Part shown: piece by piece, positions 34,894 through 48,056 of the stretch
Position numbering within the stretch: the first letter of the stretch is position 1
Layout: each line of letters starts with the position of its first letter
Source: Macrostomum hystrix
Lineage: Eukaryota; Platyhelminthes; Macrostomidae
Length of the DNA stretch: 64,000 nucleotides
Direction: 5' to 3'
Assembly (NCBI GenBank): GCA_950097015.1
Contig: CATNEN010000035.1
Span: 75,001 to 139,000, forward strand
Notes under the pieces: generated by a model
Database searches by the model: none
What the model was told of the DNA's origin: nothing
What the model saw: the letters and a program-made list of their open reading frames with translations, nothing else
Made by a program: the position numbers and the translations under genes

Positions 34894-37800
34894 ACTTCTA
34901 GCTTCTAGCTTCTAGCTTCTAGCTTCTTACTTCTAGCTTCTACGAGCTAGCTTCTAGCTTCTAGCTTCTAGCTTCTTACTTCTAGCTTCTACGAGCTAGC
35001 TTCTAGCTTCTAGCTTCTAGCTTCTTACTTCTAACTTCTACGAGCTAGCTTCTAGCTTCTAGCTTCTAGCTTCTTACTTCTAGCTTCTAGCTTCTAGCTT
35101 CTAGCTTCTTACTTCTAGCTTCTAGCCTCCAGCTTCTAGCTTCTAGCTTGTAGCTTCTAGCTTCTTACTTCTAGCTTCTACGAGCTAGCTTCTAGCTTCT
35201 AGCTTCTAGCTTCTTACTTCTAGCTTCTACGAGCTAGCTTCTAGCTTCTAGCTTCTAGCTTCTTACTTCTAGCTTCTACGAGCTAGCTTCTAGCTTCTAG
35301 CTTCTAGCTTCTACGAGCTAGCTTCTAGCTTCTAGCTTCTAGCTTCTACGAGCTAGCTTCTAGCTTCTAGCTTCTAGCTCCTTACTTCTAGCTTCTACGA
35401 GCTAGCTTCTAGCTTCTAGCTTCTAGCTTCTTACTTCTAGCTTCTACGAGCTAGCTTCTAGCTTCTAGCTTCTAGCTTCTTACTTCTAGCTTCTACGAGC
35501 TAGCTTCTAGCTTCTAGCTTCTAGCTTCTAGCTTCTTACTTCTAGCTTCTAGCTTCTAGCTTCTAGCTTCTTACTTCTAGCTTATAGCCTCCAGCTTCTA
35601 GCTTCTAGCTTGTAGCTTCTAGCTTCTTACTTCTAGCTTCTACGAGCTAGCTTCTAGCTTCTAGCTTCTAGCTTCTTACTTCTAGCTTCTACGAGCTAGC
35701 TTCTAGCTTCTAGCTTCTAGCTTCTACGAGCTAGCTTCTAGCTTCTAGCTTCTAGCTTCTACGAGCTAGCTTCTAGCTTCTAGCTTCTAGCTTCTTACTT
35801 CTAGCTTCTACGAGCTAGCTTCTAGCTTCTAGCTTCTAGCTTCTAGCTTCTTACTTCTAGCTTCTAGCTTCTAGCTTCTTACTTCTAGCTTCTAGCTTCT
35901 AGCTTCTTACTTCTAGCTTCTAGCTTCTAGCTTCTAGCTTCTTACTTCTAGCTTCTACGAGCTAGCTTCTAGCTTCTAGCTTCTTACCTCTAGCTTCTTA
36001 CTTCTAGCTTCTAGCTTCTAGCTTCTTACTTCTAGCTTCTAGCTTCTAGCTTCTTACTTCTAGCTTCTAGCTTCTAGCTTCTAGCTTCTTACTTCTAGCT
36101 TCTAGCTTCTAGCTTCTAGCTTCTAGCTTCTAGCTTCTAGCTTCTAGCTTCTAGATTCTAGCTTCTAGCTTCTGGCTTCTAGCCTCTAGCTTCTAGCTTC
36201 TAGCTTCTAGCTTCTAGCTTCTGGCTTCTAGCCTCTAGCTTCTAGCTTCTAGCTTCTAGCTTCTAGCTTCTTACTTCTAGCTTCTAGCTTCTAGCTTCTT
36301 ACTTCTAGCTTCTAGCTTCTAGCTTCTAGCTTCTTACTTCTAGCTTCTACGAGCTAGCTTCTAGCTTCTAGCTTCTTACCTCTAGCTTCTTACTTCTAGC
36401 TTCTAGCTTCTAGCTTCTTACTTCTAGCTTCTAGCTTCTAGCTTCTGGCTTCTTACTTCTAGCTTCTAGCTTCTAGCTTCTTACTTCTAGCTTCTAGCTT
36501 CTAGCTTCTAGCTTCTTACTTCTAGCTTCTAGCTTCTAGCTTCTTACTTCTAGCTTCTAGCTTCTAGCTTCTAGCTTCTTACTTCTAGCTTCTACGAGCT
36601 AGCTTCTAGCTTCTAGCTTCTTACCTCTAGCTTCTTACTTCTAGCTTCTAGCTTCTAGCTTCTTACTTCTAGCTTCTAGCTTCTAGCTTCTGGCTTCTTA
36701 CTTCTAGCTTCTAGCTTCTAGCTTCTTACTTCTAGCTTCTAGCTTCTAGCTTCTAGCTTCTTACTTCTAGCTTCTACGAGCTAGCTTCTAGCTTCTAGCT
36801 TCTTACCTCTAGCTTCTTACTTCTAGCTTCTAGCTTCTAGCTTCTTACTTCTAGCTTCTAGCTTCTAGCTTCTAGCTTCTTACTTCTAGCTTCTAGCTTC
36901 TAGCTTCTTACTTCTAGCTTCTAGCTTCTAGCTTCTTACTTCTAGCTTCTAGCTTCTAGCTTCTTACTTCTAGCTTCTAGCTTCTAGCTTCTAGCTTCTT
37001 ACTTCTAGCTTCTAGCTTCTAGCTTCTTACTTCTAGCTTCTAGCTTCTAGCTTCTAGCTTCTTACTTCTAGCTTCTACGAGCTAGCTTCTAGCTTCTAGC
37101 TTCTTACCTCTAGCTTCTTACTTCTAGCTTCTAGCTTCTAGCTTCTTACTTCTAGCTTCTAGCTTCTAGCTTCTAGCTTCTTACTTCTAGCTTCTAGCTT
37201 CTAGCTTCTTACTTCTAGCTTCTAGCTTCTAGCTTCTAGCTTCTTACTTCTAGCTTCTTACCTCTAGCTTCTTACTTCTAGCTTCTAGCTTCTAGCTTCT
37301 TACTTCTAGCTTCTAGCTTCTAGCTTCTGGCTTCTTACTTCTAGCTTCTAGCTTCTAGCTTCTTACTTCTAGCTTCTAGCTTCTAGCTTCTTACTTCTAG
37401 CTTCTAGCTTCTAGCTTCTAGCTTCTTACTTCTAGCTTCTAGCTTCTAGCTTCTTACTTCTAGCTTCTAGCTTCTAGCTTCTTACTTCTAGCTTCTAGCT
37501 TCTAGCTTCTTACTTCTAGCTTCTAGCTTCTAGCTTCTAGCTTCTTACTTCTAGCTTCTAGCTTCTAGCTTCTTACTTCTAGCTTCTAGCTTCTAGCTTC
37601 TAGCTTCTTACTTCTAGCTTCTACGAGCTAGCTTCTAGCTTCTAGCTTCTTACCTCTAGCTTCTTACTTCTAGCTTCTAGCTTCTAGCTTCTTACTTCTA
37701 GCTTCTAGCTTCTAGCTTCTAGCTTCTTACTTCTAGCTTCTAGCTTCTAGCTTCTTACTTCTAGCTTCTAGCTTCTAGCTTCTAGCTTCTTACTTCTAGC

Positions 37801-40800
37801 TTCTACGAGCTAGCTTCTAGCTTCTAGCTTCTAGCTTCTAGCTTCTTACTTCTAGCTTCTAGCTTCTAGCTTCTAGCTTCTTACTTCTAGCTTCTAGCTT
37901 CTAGCTTCTTACTTCTAGCTTCTAGCTTCTAGCTTCTAGCTTCTTACTTCTAGCTTCTACGAGCTAGCTTCTAGCTTCTAGCTTCTAGCTTCTAGCTTCT
38001 TAATTCTAGCTTCTAGCTTCTAGCTTCTTACTTCTAGCTTCTAGCTTCTAGCTTCTTACTTCTAGCTTCTAGCTTCTAGCTTCTTACTTCTAGCTTCTAG
38101 CTTCTAGCTTCTAGCTTCTTACTTCTAGCTTCTAGCTTCTAGCTTCTTACTTCTAGCTTCTAGCTTCTAGCTTCTAGCTTCTTACTTCTAGCTTCTACGA
38201 GCTAGCTTCTAGCTTCTAGCTTCTTACCTCTAGCTTCTTACTTCTAGCTTCTAGCTTCTAGCTTCTTACTTCTAGCTTCTAGCTTCTAGCTTCTAGCTTC
38301 TTACTTCTAGCTTCTAGCTTCTAGCTTCTTACTTCTAGCTTCTAGCTTCTAGCTTCTAGCTTCTTACTTCTAGCTTCTAGCTTCTAGCTTCTAGCTTCTT
38401 ACTTCTAGCTTCTAGCTTCTAGCTTCTTACTTCTAGCTTCTAGCTTCTAGCTTCTTACTTCTAGCTTCTAGCTTCTAGCTTCTTACTTCTAGCTTCTAGC
38501 TTCTAGCTTCTAGCTTCTTACTTCTAGCTTCTACGAGCTAGCTTCTAGCTTCTAGCTTCTTACCTCTAGCTTCTTACTTCTAGCTTCTAGCTTCTAGCTT
38601 CTTACTTCTAGCTTCTAGCTTCTAGCTTCTAGCTTCTTACTTCTAGCTTCTAGCTTCTAGCTTCTTACTTCTAGCTTCTAGCTTCTAGCTTCTTACTTCT
38701 AGCTTCTAGCTTCTAGCTTCTTACTTCTAGCTTCTAGCTTCTAGCTTCTAGCTTCTTACTTCTAGCTTCTAGCTTCTAGCTTCTTACTTCTAGCTTCTAG
38801 CTTCTAGCTTCTAGCTTCTTACTTCTAGCTTCTACGAGCTAGCTTCTAGCTTCTAGCTTCTTACCTCTAGCTTCTTACTTCTAGCTTCTAGCTTCTAGCT
38901 TCTTACTTCTAGCTTCTAGCTTCTAGCTTCTAGCTTCTTACTTCTAGCTTCTAGCTTCTAGCTTCTTACTTCTAGCTTCTAGCTTCTAGCTTCTAGCTTC
39001 TTACTTCTAGCTTCTACGAGCTAGCTTCTAGCTTCTAGCTTCTAGCTTCTAGCTTCTTACTTCTAGCTTCTAGCTTCTAGCTTCTAGCTTCTTACTTCTA
39101 GCTTCTAGCTTCTAGCTTCTTACTTCTAGCTTCTAGCTTCTAGCTTCGAGCTTCTTACTTCTAGCTTCTACGAGCTAGCTTCTAGCTTCTAGCTTCTAGC
39201 TTCTAGCTTCTTACTTCTAGCTTCTAGCTTCTAGCTTCTTACTTCTAGCTTCTAGCTTCTAGCTTCTTACTTCTAGCTTCTAGCTTCTAGCTTCTTACTT
39301 CTAGCTTCTAGCTTCTAGCTTCTAGCTTCTTACTTCTAGCTTCTAGCTTCTAGCTTCTTACTTCTAGCTTCTAGCTTCTAGCTTCTAGCTTCTTACTTCT
39401 AGCTTCTACGAGCTAGCTTCTAGCTTCTAGCTTCTTACCTCTAGCTTCTTACTTCTAGCTTCTAGCTTCTAGCTTCTTACTTCTAGCTTCTAGCTTCTAG
39501 CTTCTAGCTTCTTACTTCTAGCTTCTAGCTTCTAGCTTCTTACTTCTAGCTTCTAGCTTCTAGCTTCTAGCTTCTTACTTCTAGCTTCTACGAGCTAGCT
39601 TCTAGCTTCTAGCTTCTTACCTCTAGCTTCTTACTTCTAGCTTCTAGCTTCTAGCTTCTTACTTCTAGCTTCTAGCTTCTAGCTTCTTACTTCTAGCTTC
39701 TAGCTTCTAGCTTCTAGCTTCTAGCTTCTTACTTCTAGCTTCTAGCTTCTAGCTTCTTACTTCTAGCTTCTAGCTTCTAGCTTCTAGCTTCTTACTTCTA
39801 GCTTCTACGAGCTAGCTTCTTACTTCTAGCTTCTAGCTTCTACGAGCTAGCTTCTGGCTTCTAGCCTCTAGCCTCTAGCTTCTAGCTTCTAGCTTCTAGC
39901 TTCTAGCTTCTTACTTCTAGCTTCTAGCTTCTAGTTTCTTCTTACTTCTAGCTTCTAGCTTCTAGCTTCTAGCTTCTTACTTCTAGCTTCTAGCTTCTAG
40001 CTTCTTACTTCTAGCTTCTAGCTTCTAGCTTCTAGCTTCTTACTTCTAGCTTCTAGCTACTAGCTTCTTACTTCTAGCTTCTAGCTTCTAGCTTCTAGCT
40101 TCTTACTTCTAGCTTCTACGAGCTAGCTTCTTACTTCTAGCTTCTAGCTTCTACGAGCTAGCTTCTGGCTTCTAGCCTCTAGCCTCTAGCTTCTAGCTTC
40201 TAGCTTCTAGCTTCTTACTTCTAGCTTCTAGCTTCTAGCTTCTAGCTTCTTACTTCTAGCTTCTACGAGCTAGCTTTTAGCTTCTAGCTTCTAGCTTCTA
40301 GCTTCTTACTTCTAGCTTCTAGCTTCTAGCTTCTAGCTTCTTACTTCTAGCTTCTAGCTTCTAGCTTCTTACTTCTAGCTTCTAGCTTCTAGCTTCTAGC
40401 TTCTTACTTCTAGCTTCTACGAGCTAGCTTCTAGCTTCTAGCTTCTAGCGTCTAGCTTCTTACTTCTAGCTTCTAGCTTCTAGCTTCTTACTTCTAGCTT
40501 CTAGCTTCTAGCTTCTTACTTCTAGCTTCTAGCTTCTAGCTTCTTACTTCTAGCTTCTAGCTTCTAGCTTCTAGCTTCTTACTTCTAGCTTCTAGCTTCT
40601 AGCTTCTTACTTCTAGCTTCTAGCTTCTAGCTTCTAGCTTCTTACTTCTAGCTTCTACGAGCTAGCTTCTAGCTTCTAGCTTCTTACCTCTAGCTTCTTA
40701 CTTCTAGCTTCTAGCTTCTAGCTTCTTACTTCTAGCTTCTAGCTTCTAGCTTCTAGCTTCTTACTTCTAGCTTCTAGCTTCTAGCTTCTTACTTCTAGCT

Positions 40801-43800
40801 TCTAGCTTCTAGCTTCTAGCTTCTTACTTCTAGCTTCTAGCTTCTAGCTTCTAGCTTCTTACTTCTAGCTTCTAGCTTCTAGCTTCTTACTTCTAGCTTC
40901 TGGCTTCTAGCTTCTTACTTCTAGCTTCTAGCTTCTAGCTTCTTACTTCTAGCTTCTAGCTTCTAGCTTCTAGCTTCTTACTTCTAGCTTCTACGAGCTA
41001 GCTTCTAGCTTCTAGCTTCTTACCTCTAGCTTCTTACTTCTAGCTTCTAGCTTCTAGCTTCTTACTTCTAGCTTCTAGCTTCTAGCTTCTAGCTTCTTAC
41101 TTCTAGCTTCTAGCTTCTAGCTTCTTACTTCTAGCTTCTAGCTTCTAGCTTCTTACTTCTAGCTTCTAGCTTCTAGCTTCTTACTTCTAGCTTCTAGCTT
41201 CTAGCTTCTAGCTTCTTACTTCTAGCTTCTAGCTTCTAGCTTCTTACTTCTAGCTTCTAGCTTCTAGCTTCTAGCTTCTTACTTCTAGCTTCTACGAGCT
41301 AGCTTCTAGCTTCTAGCTTCTTACCTCTAGCTTCTTACTTCTAGCTTCTAGCTTCTAGCTTCTTACTTCTAGCTTCTAGCTTCTAGCTTCTAGCTTCTTA
41401 CTTCTAGCTTCTAGCTTCTAGCTTCTTACTTCTAGCTTCTAGCTTCTAGCTTCTAGCTTCTTACTTCTAGCTTCTACGAGCTAGCTTCTAGCTTCTAGCT
41501 TCTAGCTTCTAGCTTCTTACTTCTAGCTTCTAGCTTCTAGCTTCTAGCTTCTTACTTCTAGCTTCTAGCTTCTAGCTTCTTACTTCTAGCTTCTAGCTTC
41601 TAGCTTCTAGCTTCTTACTTCTAGCTTCTACGAGCTAGCTTCTAGCTTCTAGCTTCTAGCTTCTAGCTTCTTACTTCTAGCTTCTAGCTTCTAGCTTCTT
41701 ACTTCTAGCTTCTAGCTTCTAGCTTCTTACTTCTAGCTTCTAGCTTCTAGCTTCTTACTTCTAGCTTCTAGCTTCTAGCTTCTAGCTTCTTACTTCTAGC
41801 TTCTAGCTTCTAGCTTCTTACTTCTAGCTTCTAGCTTCTAGCTTCTAGCTTCTTACTTCTAGCTTCTACGAGCTAGCTTCTAGCTTCTAGCTTCTTACCT
41901 CTAGCTTCTTACTTCTAGCTTCTAGCTTCTAGCTTCTTACTTCTAGCTTCTAGCTTCTAGCTTCTAGCTTCTTACTTCTAGCTTCTAGCTTCTAGCTTCT
42001 TACTTCTAGCTTCTAGCTTCTAGCTTCTAGCTTCTTACTTCTAGCTTCTACGAGCTAGCTTCTAGCTTTCAGCTTCTAGCTTCTAGCTTCTTACTTCTAG
42101 CTTCTAGCTTCTAGCTTCTAGCTTCTTACTTCTAGCTTCTAGCTTCTAGCTTCTTACTTCTAGCTTCTAGCTTCTAGCTTCTAGCTTCTTACTTCTAGCT
42201 TCTAGCTTCTAGCTTCTTACTTCTAGCTTCTAGCTTCTAGCTTCTAGCTTCTTACTTCTAGCTTCTACGAGCTAGCTTCTTACTTCTAGCTTCTAGCTTC
42301 TAGCTTCTAGCTTCTTACTTCTAGCTTCTACGAGCTAGCTTCTTACTTCTAGCTTCTAGCTTCTACGAGCTAGCTTCTGGCTTCTAGCCTCTAGCCTCTA
42401 GCTTCTAGCTTCTAGCTTCTAGCTTCTAGCTTCTTACTTCTAGCTTCTAGCTTCTAGCTTCTTACTTCTAGCTTCTAGCTTCTAGCTTCTAGCTTCTTAC
42501 TTCTAGCTTCTAGCTTCTAGCTTCTTACTTCTAGCTTCTAGCTTCTAGCTTCTAGCTTCTTACTTCTAGCTTCTACGAGCTAGCTTCTTACTTCTAGCTT
42601 CTAGCTTCTACGAGCTAGCTTCTGGCTTCTAGCCTCTAGCCTCTAGCTTCTAGCTTCTAGCTTCTAGCTTCTAGCTTCTTACTTCTAGCTTCTAGCTTCT
42701 AGCTTCTTACTTCTAGCTTCTAGCTTCTAGCTTCTAGCTTCTTATTTCTAGCTTCTACGAGCTAGCTTCTTACTTCTAGCTTCTAGCTTCTACGAGCTAG
42801 CTTCTGGCTTCTAGCCTCTAGCCTCTAGCTTCTAGCTTCTAGCTTCTAGCTTTCAGCTTCTAGCCTCTAGCTTCTAGCTTTCAGCTTCTAGCTTCTAGCT
42901 TCTAGCTTCTAGCTTCTAGCCTCTAGCTTCTAGCTTTCAGCTTCTAGCTTCTAGCTTCTAGCTTCTAGCTTCTAGCCTCTAGCTTCTAGCTTTCAGCTTC
43001 TAGCTTCTAGCTTCTTACTTCTAGCTTCTAGCTTCTAGCTTCTAGCTTCTTACTTCTAGCTTCTACGAGCTAGCTTCTTACTTCTAGCTTCTAGCTTCTA
43101 CGAGCTAGCTTCTGGCTTCTAGCCTCTAGCCTCTAGCTTCTAGCTTCTAGCTTCTAGCTTCTAGCTTCTTACTTCTAGCTTCTAGCTTCTAGCTTCTTAC
43201 TTCTAGCTTCTAGCTTCTAGCTTCTAGCTTCTTACTTCTAGCTTCTAGCTTCTAGCTTCTTACTTCTAGCTTCTAGCTTCTAGCTTCTAGCTTCTTACTT
43301 CTAGCTTCTACGAGCTAGCTTCTTACTTCTAGCTTCTAGCTTCTACGAGCTAGCTTCTGGCTTCTAGCCTCTAGCCTCTAGCTTCTAGCTTCTAGCTTCT
43401 AGCTTTCAGCTTCTAGCCTCTAGCTTCTAGCTTTCAGCTTCTAGCTTCTAGCTTCTAGCTTCTAGCTTCTAGCCTCTAGCTTCTAGCTTCTTACTTCTAG
43501 CTTCTAGCTTCTAGCTTCTAGCTTCTAGCCTCTAGCTTCTAGCTTCTAGCTTCTAGCTTCTAGCCTCTAGCTTCTAGCTTTCAGCTTCTAGCTTCTAGCT
43601 TCTAGCTTCTGGCTTCTAGCCTCTAGCTTCTAGCTTTCAGCTTCTAGCTTCTAGCTTCTAGCTTCTAGCTTCTAGCCTCTAGCTTCTAGCTTTCAGCTTC
43701 TAGCTTCTAGCTTCTTACTTCTAGCTTCTAGCTTCTAGCTTCTAGCTTCTTACTTCTAGCTTCTACGAGCTAGCTTCTTACTTCTAGCTTCTAGCTTCTA

Positions 43801-46719
43801 CGAGCTAGCTTCTGGCTTCTAGCCTCTAGCCTCTAGCTTCTAGCTTCTAGCTTCTAGCTTCTAGCTTCTTACTTCTAGCTTCTAGCTTCTAGCTTCTAGC
43901 TTCTAGCTTCTAGCTTCTAGCTTCTAGCTTCTTACTTCTAGCTTCTAGCTTCTAGCTTCTAGCTTCTTACTTCTAGCTTCTAGCTTCTAGCTTCTAGCTT
44001 CTAGCTTCTAGCTTCTAGCTTCTAGCTTCTAGCTTCTTACTTCTAGCTTCTACGAGCTAGCTTCTTACTTCTAGCTTCTAGCTTCTAGCTTCTAGCTTCT
44101 TACTTCTAGCTTCTAGCTTCTAGCTTCTTACTTCTAGCTTCTAGCTTCTAGCTTCTTACTTCTAGCTTCTAGCTTCTAGCTTCTAGCTTCTTACTTCTAG
44201 CTTCTACGAGCTAGCTTCTTACTTCTAGCTTCTAGCTTCTACGAGCTAGCTTCTGGCTTCTAGCCTCTAGCCTCTAGCTTCTAGCTTCTAGCTTCTAGCT
44301 TTCAGCTTCTAGCCTCTAGCTTCTAGCTTTCAGCTTCTAGCTTCTAGCTTCTAGCTTCTAGCTTCTAGCCTCTAGCTTCTAGCTTTCAGCTTCTAGCTTC
44401 TAGCTTCTAGCTTCTAGCTTCTAGCCTCTAGCTTCTAGCTTTCAGCTTCTAGCTTCTAGCTTCTTACTTCTAGCTTCTAGCTTCTAGCTTCTAGCTTCTT
44501 ACTTCTAGCTTCTACGAGCTAGCTTCTTACTTCTAGCTTCTAGCTTCTACGAGCTAGCTTCTGGCTTCTAGCCTCTAGCCTCTAGCTTCTAGCTTCTAGC
44601 TTCTAGCTTCTAGCTTCTTACTTCTAGCTTCTAGCTTCTAGCTTCTTACTTCTAGCTTCTAGCTTCTAGCTTCTAGCTTCTTACTTCTAGCTTCTAGCTT
44701 CTAGCTTCTTACTTCTAGCTTCTAGCTTCTAGCTTCTAGCTTCTTACTTCTAGCTTCTACGAGCTAGCTTCTTACTTCTATGCTTCTAGCTTCTACGAGC
44801 TAGCTTCTGGCTTCTAGCCTCTAGCCTCTAGCTTCTAGCTTCTAGCTTCTAGCTTTCAGCTTCTAGCCTCTAGCTTCTAGCTTTCAGCTTCTAGCTTCTA
44901 GCTTCTAGCTTCTAGCTTCTAGCCTCTAGCTTCTAGCTTTCAGCTTCTAGCTTCTAGCTTCTAGCTTCTAGCTTCTAGCCTCTAGCTTCTAGCTTCTAGC
45001 TTCTAGCTTCTAGCCTCTAGCTTCTAGCTTTCAGCTTCTAGCTTCTAGCTTCTAGCTTCTGGCTTCTAGCCTCTAGCTTCTAGCTTTCAGCTTCTAGCTT
45101 CTAGCTTCTAGCTTCTAGCTTCTAGCCTCTAGCTTCTAGCTTTCAGCTTCTAGCTTCTAGCTTCTACGAGCTAGCTTCTAGCTTCTAGCTTCTAGCTTCT
45201 TACTTCTAGCTTCTACGAGCTAGCTTCTTACTTCTAGCTTCTAGCTTCTACGAGCTAGCTTCTGGCTTCTAGCCTCTAGCCTCTAGCTTCTAGCTTCTAG
45301 CTTCTAGCTTCTAGCTTCTTACTTCTAGCTTCTAGCTTCTAGCTTCTTACTTCTAGCTTCTAGCTTCTAGCTTCTAGCTTCTTACTTCTAGCTTCTAGCT
45401 TCTAGCTTCTAGCTTCTTACTTCTAGCTTCTAGCTTCTAGCTTCTAGCTTCTAGCTTCTAGCTTCTAGCTTCTAGCTTCTAGCTTCTTACTTCTAGCTTC
45501 TACGAGCTAGCTTCTTACTTCTAGCTTCTAGCTTCTAGCTTCTAGCTTCTTACTTCTAGCTTCTACGAGCTAGCTTCTAGCTTCTAGCTTCTAGCTTCTA
45601 GCTTCTTACTTCTAGCTTCTAGCTTCTAGCTTCTTACTTCTAGCTTCTAGCTTCTAGCTTCTAGCTTCTTACTTCTAGCTTCTACGAGCTAGCTTCTAGC
45701 TTCTAGCTTCTAGCTTCTAGCTTCTTACTTCTAGCTTCTAGCTTCTAGCTTCTAGCTTCTTACTTCTAGCTTCTGGCTTCTAGCCTCTAGCTTCTAGCTT
45801 TCAGCTTCTAGCCTCTAGCTTCTAGCTTCTAGCTTCTAGCTTCTAGCTTCTAGCTTCTAGCTTCTAGCCTCTAGCTTCTAGCTTCTAGCTTCTAGCTTCT
45901 AGCCTCTAGCTTCTAGCTTTAAGCTTCTAGCTTCTAGCTTCTAGCTTCTGGCTTCTAGCCTCTAGCTTCTAGCTTTCAGCTTCTAGCTTCTAGCTTCTAG
46001 CTTCTAGCTTCTAGCCTCTAGCTTCTAGCTTTCAGCTTCTAGCTTCTAGCTTCTTACTTCTAGCTTCTACGAGCTAGCTTCTTACTTCTAGCTTCTAGCT
46101 TCTACGAGCTAGCTTCTGGCTTCTAGCCTCTAGCCTCTAGCTTCTAGCTTCTAGCTTCTAGCTTCTAGCTTCTTACTTCTAGCTTCTAGCTTCTAGCTTC
46201 TTACTTCTAGCTTCTAGCTTCTAGCTTCTTACTTCTAGCTTCTAGCTTCTAGCTTCTAGCTTCTTACTTCTAGCTTCTAGCTTCTAGCTTCTAGCTTCTT
46301 ACTTCTAGCTTCTAGCTTCTAGCTTCTAGCTTCTAGCTTCTAGCTTCTAGCTTCTAGCTTCTAGCTTCTTACTTCTAGCTTCTACGAGCTAGCTTCTTAC
46401 TTCTAGCTTCTAGCTTCTAGCTTCTAGCTTCTTACTTCTAGCTTCTACGAGCTAGCTTCTAGCTTCTAGCTTCTAGCTTCTAGCTTCTTACTTCTAGCTT
46501 CTAGCTTCTAGCTTCTTACTTCTAGCTTCTAGCTTCTAGCTTCTAGCTTCTTACTTCTAGCTTCTACGAGCTAGCTTCTAGCTTCTAGCTTCTAGCTTCT
46601 AACTTCTAGCTTCTAGCTTCTAGCTTCTAGCTTCTAGCTTCTAGCTTCTAGCTTCTAGCTTCTAGCTTCTAGCCTCTAGCTTCTAGCCTCTAGCCTCTAG
46701 CCTCTAGCTTTCAGCTTCA
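34894..46719. repeat. 11.8-kb heptamer satellite (CTTCTAG)n with higher-order structure
   Basis: The unit is CTTCTAG, interrupted by CTTCTTA, CTTCTACGAGCTAG, CTTCTGG, CCTCTAG and CTTTCAG variants. Near the left edge the variants recur every 49 bp (seven heptamers). Further in, blocks of 1-2 kb are duplicated, and the last third carries CCTCTAG/CTTTCAG-rich blocks. A 7-bp unit containing TAG puts a stop in every frame on the plus strand, and CTAGAAG does so on the minus strand, so this array cannot code. It is the largest feature of the window, with unique DNA on both sides. Confidence 0.98.
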
Positions 46720-47165
46720 ATGTAGTGGCAATTTAAGCCAGCAAATTTGACGAATATGTTTATAATTGAATTCGTGACAAATTATGCTTTGACGATGTTG
46801 CTTAAAATGAGAAATCTCTTTTTAAAAAAAAATTAATTACAAAACTTAACGTGCCCCATCCTGCTGTTTTATCATAAGCCTGCATTGACCAAATTAAAAT
46901 TCTTTGTAATATAAATTTATTGAATTTTAACGACACATTTTTATTGCCTTTGATTGACACATTTAAAAAAAAATAATTAAGACGCAGTAGTTTTAATATT
47001 GACAATTTGTTTTTAGACTTTGCAAAAACTAACCTCGAAAAAACTGTTGAATAAAGGTGTTAGATTGTGGGATTTACAATTTTCCTAGAAGGTAGGTTAT
47101 AGCTACTATGAGTAGATGATATGCGGCGTCGCCACGGGCTCGCCTGGGATGCCTTTCGTATTGTG
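46720..47165. other. AT-rich spacer, nothing recognised
   Basis: AT-rich unique sequence; the minus-strand frame 46802-47005 is low-complexity and unsupported. Confidence 0.5.
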
Positions 47166-47608
47166 ATGCTCACAAATACCTCACATTCTCATGCTTACAT
47201 TCGCCTCACATCCTCATGCTCACAATCATCTCACATTCTCATGCTTACATTCGCCTCACATCCTCATGCTTACATTCGCCTCACATCCTCATGCTCACAT
47301 TCGCCTCACATTCTCATGCTTACATTCGCCTCACATCCTCATGCTCACATTCGCCTCACATTCTCATGCTTACATTCGCCTCACATCCTCATGCTCACAT
47401 TCGCCTCACATTCTCATGCTCATATTCACCTCACATTCCCATGCTCACAATCATCTCCCATTCTTATGCTCACATTCACCTCACATCCTCATGCTCACAA
47501 TCATCTCACATCCTCATGCTCACATTCACCTCACATCCTCATGCTCACATTCACCTCACATCCTCATGCTCACATTCGCCTCACATTCTCATGCTCACTA
47601 TCACCTAG
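47166..47608. repeat. 25-bp intergenic array
   Basis: About 18 copies of a 25-bp unit, CTCATGCTCACATTCGCCTC plus ACATT or ACATC, with AATCATCTCA and ATTCACCTCA variants. It opens all three plus frames for 130-170 codons, which marks them as artefacts. Confidence 0.95.
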
Positions 47609-48056
47609 CAACACGATTGCTTGCATGGGAGACAAAACTTAACTGGCTGGAGCTCAACTGAAAAGATTTCTTGCTCGCCTGTTTTGAGTACACAACAGTG
47701 GGGCGAGTGTACGGGCGGTGTGTGTGTACACAGCCTTCCAGATCCAATGGTACCACTTAGTTTTTACCTCTTTCTCTTTCTCGCCCTGCCTCTTCGCCTC
47801 CTCCTTCGCTCCGGATGAGTTAAAAGCGATTGCTTGAGTTCCAATATTATTCGTCCCTACGAGTATTTCTTTCTTTAACAGGCAAGAAGGATTTTTCCAC
47901 GCTTTAAAGACCGCTTCGTATTGTGAGTGACATTTCATTGGTGCTTGCTAAGCAAAGCAAATTTTCTTTGACCAGTTTTTAGAAGTCAAAGTTAAAATTA
48001 AACTTTAGGATTAGTAAAGTCTCTTTTATTCTAGCCTCAGCCCTTTCGCGGCTTTA
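47609..48056. other. Spacer between two arrays
   Basis: Unique sequence with no recognised exon. If the glutamine-tract gene at 48905 has upstream exons, they could lie here or further left. Confidence 0.35.

Noticed and set aside
34894..46719. Heat-shock-element or centromere interpretation of the TTCTAG array
   Set aside because: Heat-shock elements need alternating GAA/TTC at 5-bp steps, while this array repeats TTC every 7 bp. Centromere identity cannot be judged from sequence.
47121..47661. Three overlapping His/Ser-rich frames of 130-173 codons
   Set aside because: They are the three frames of one 25-bp array.
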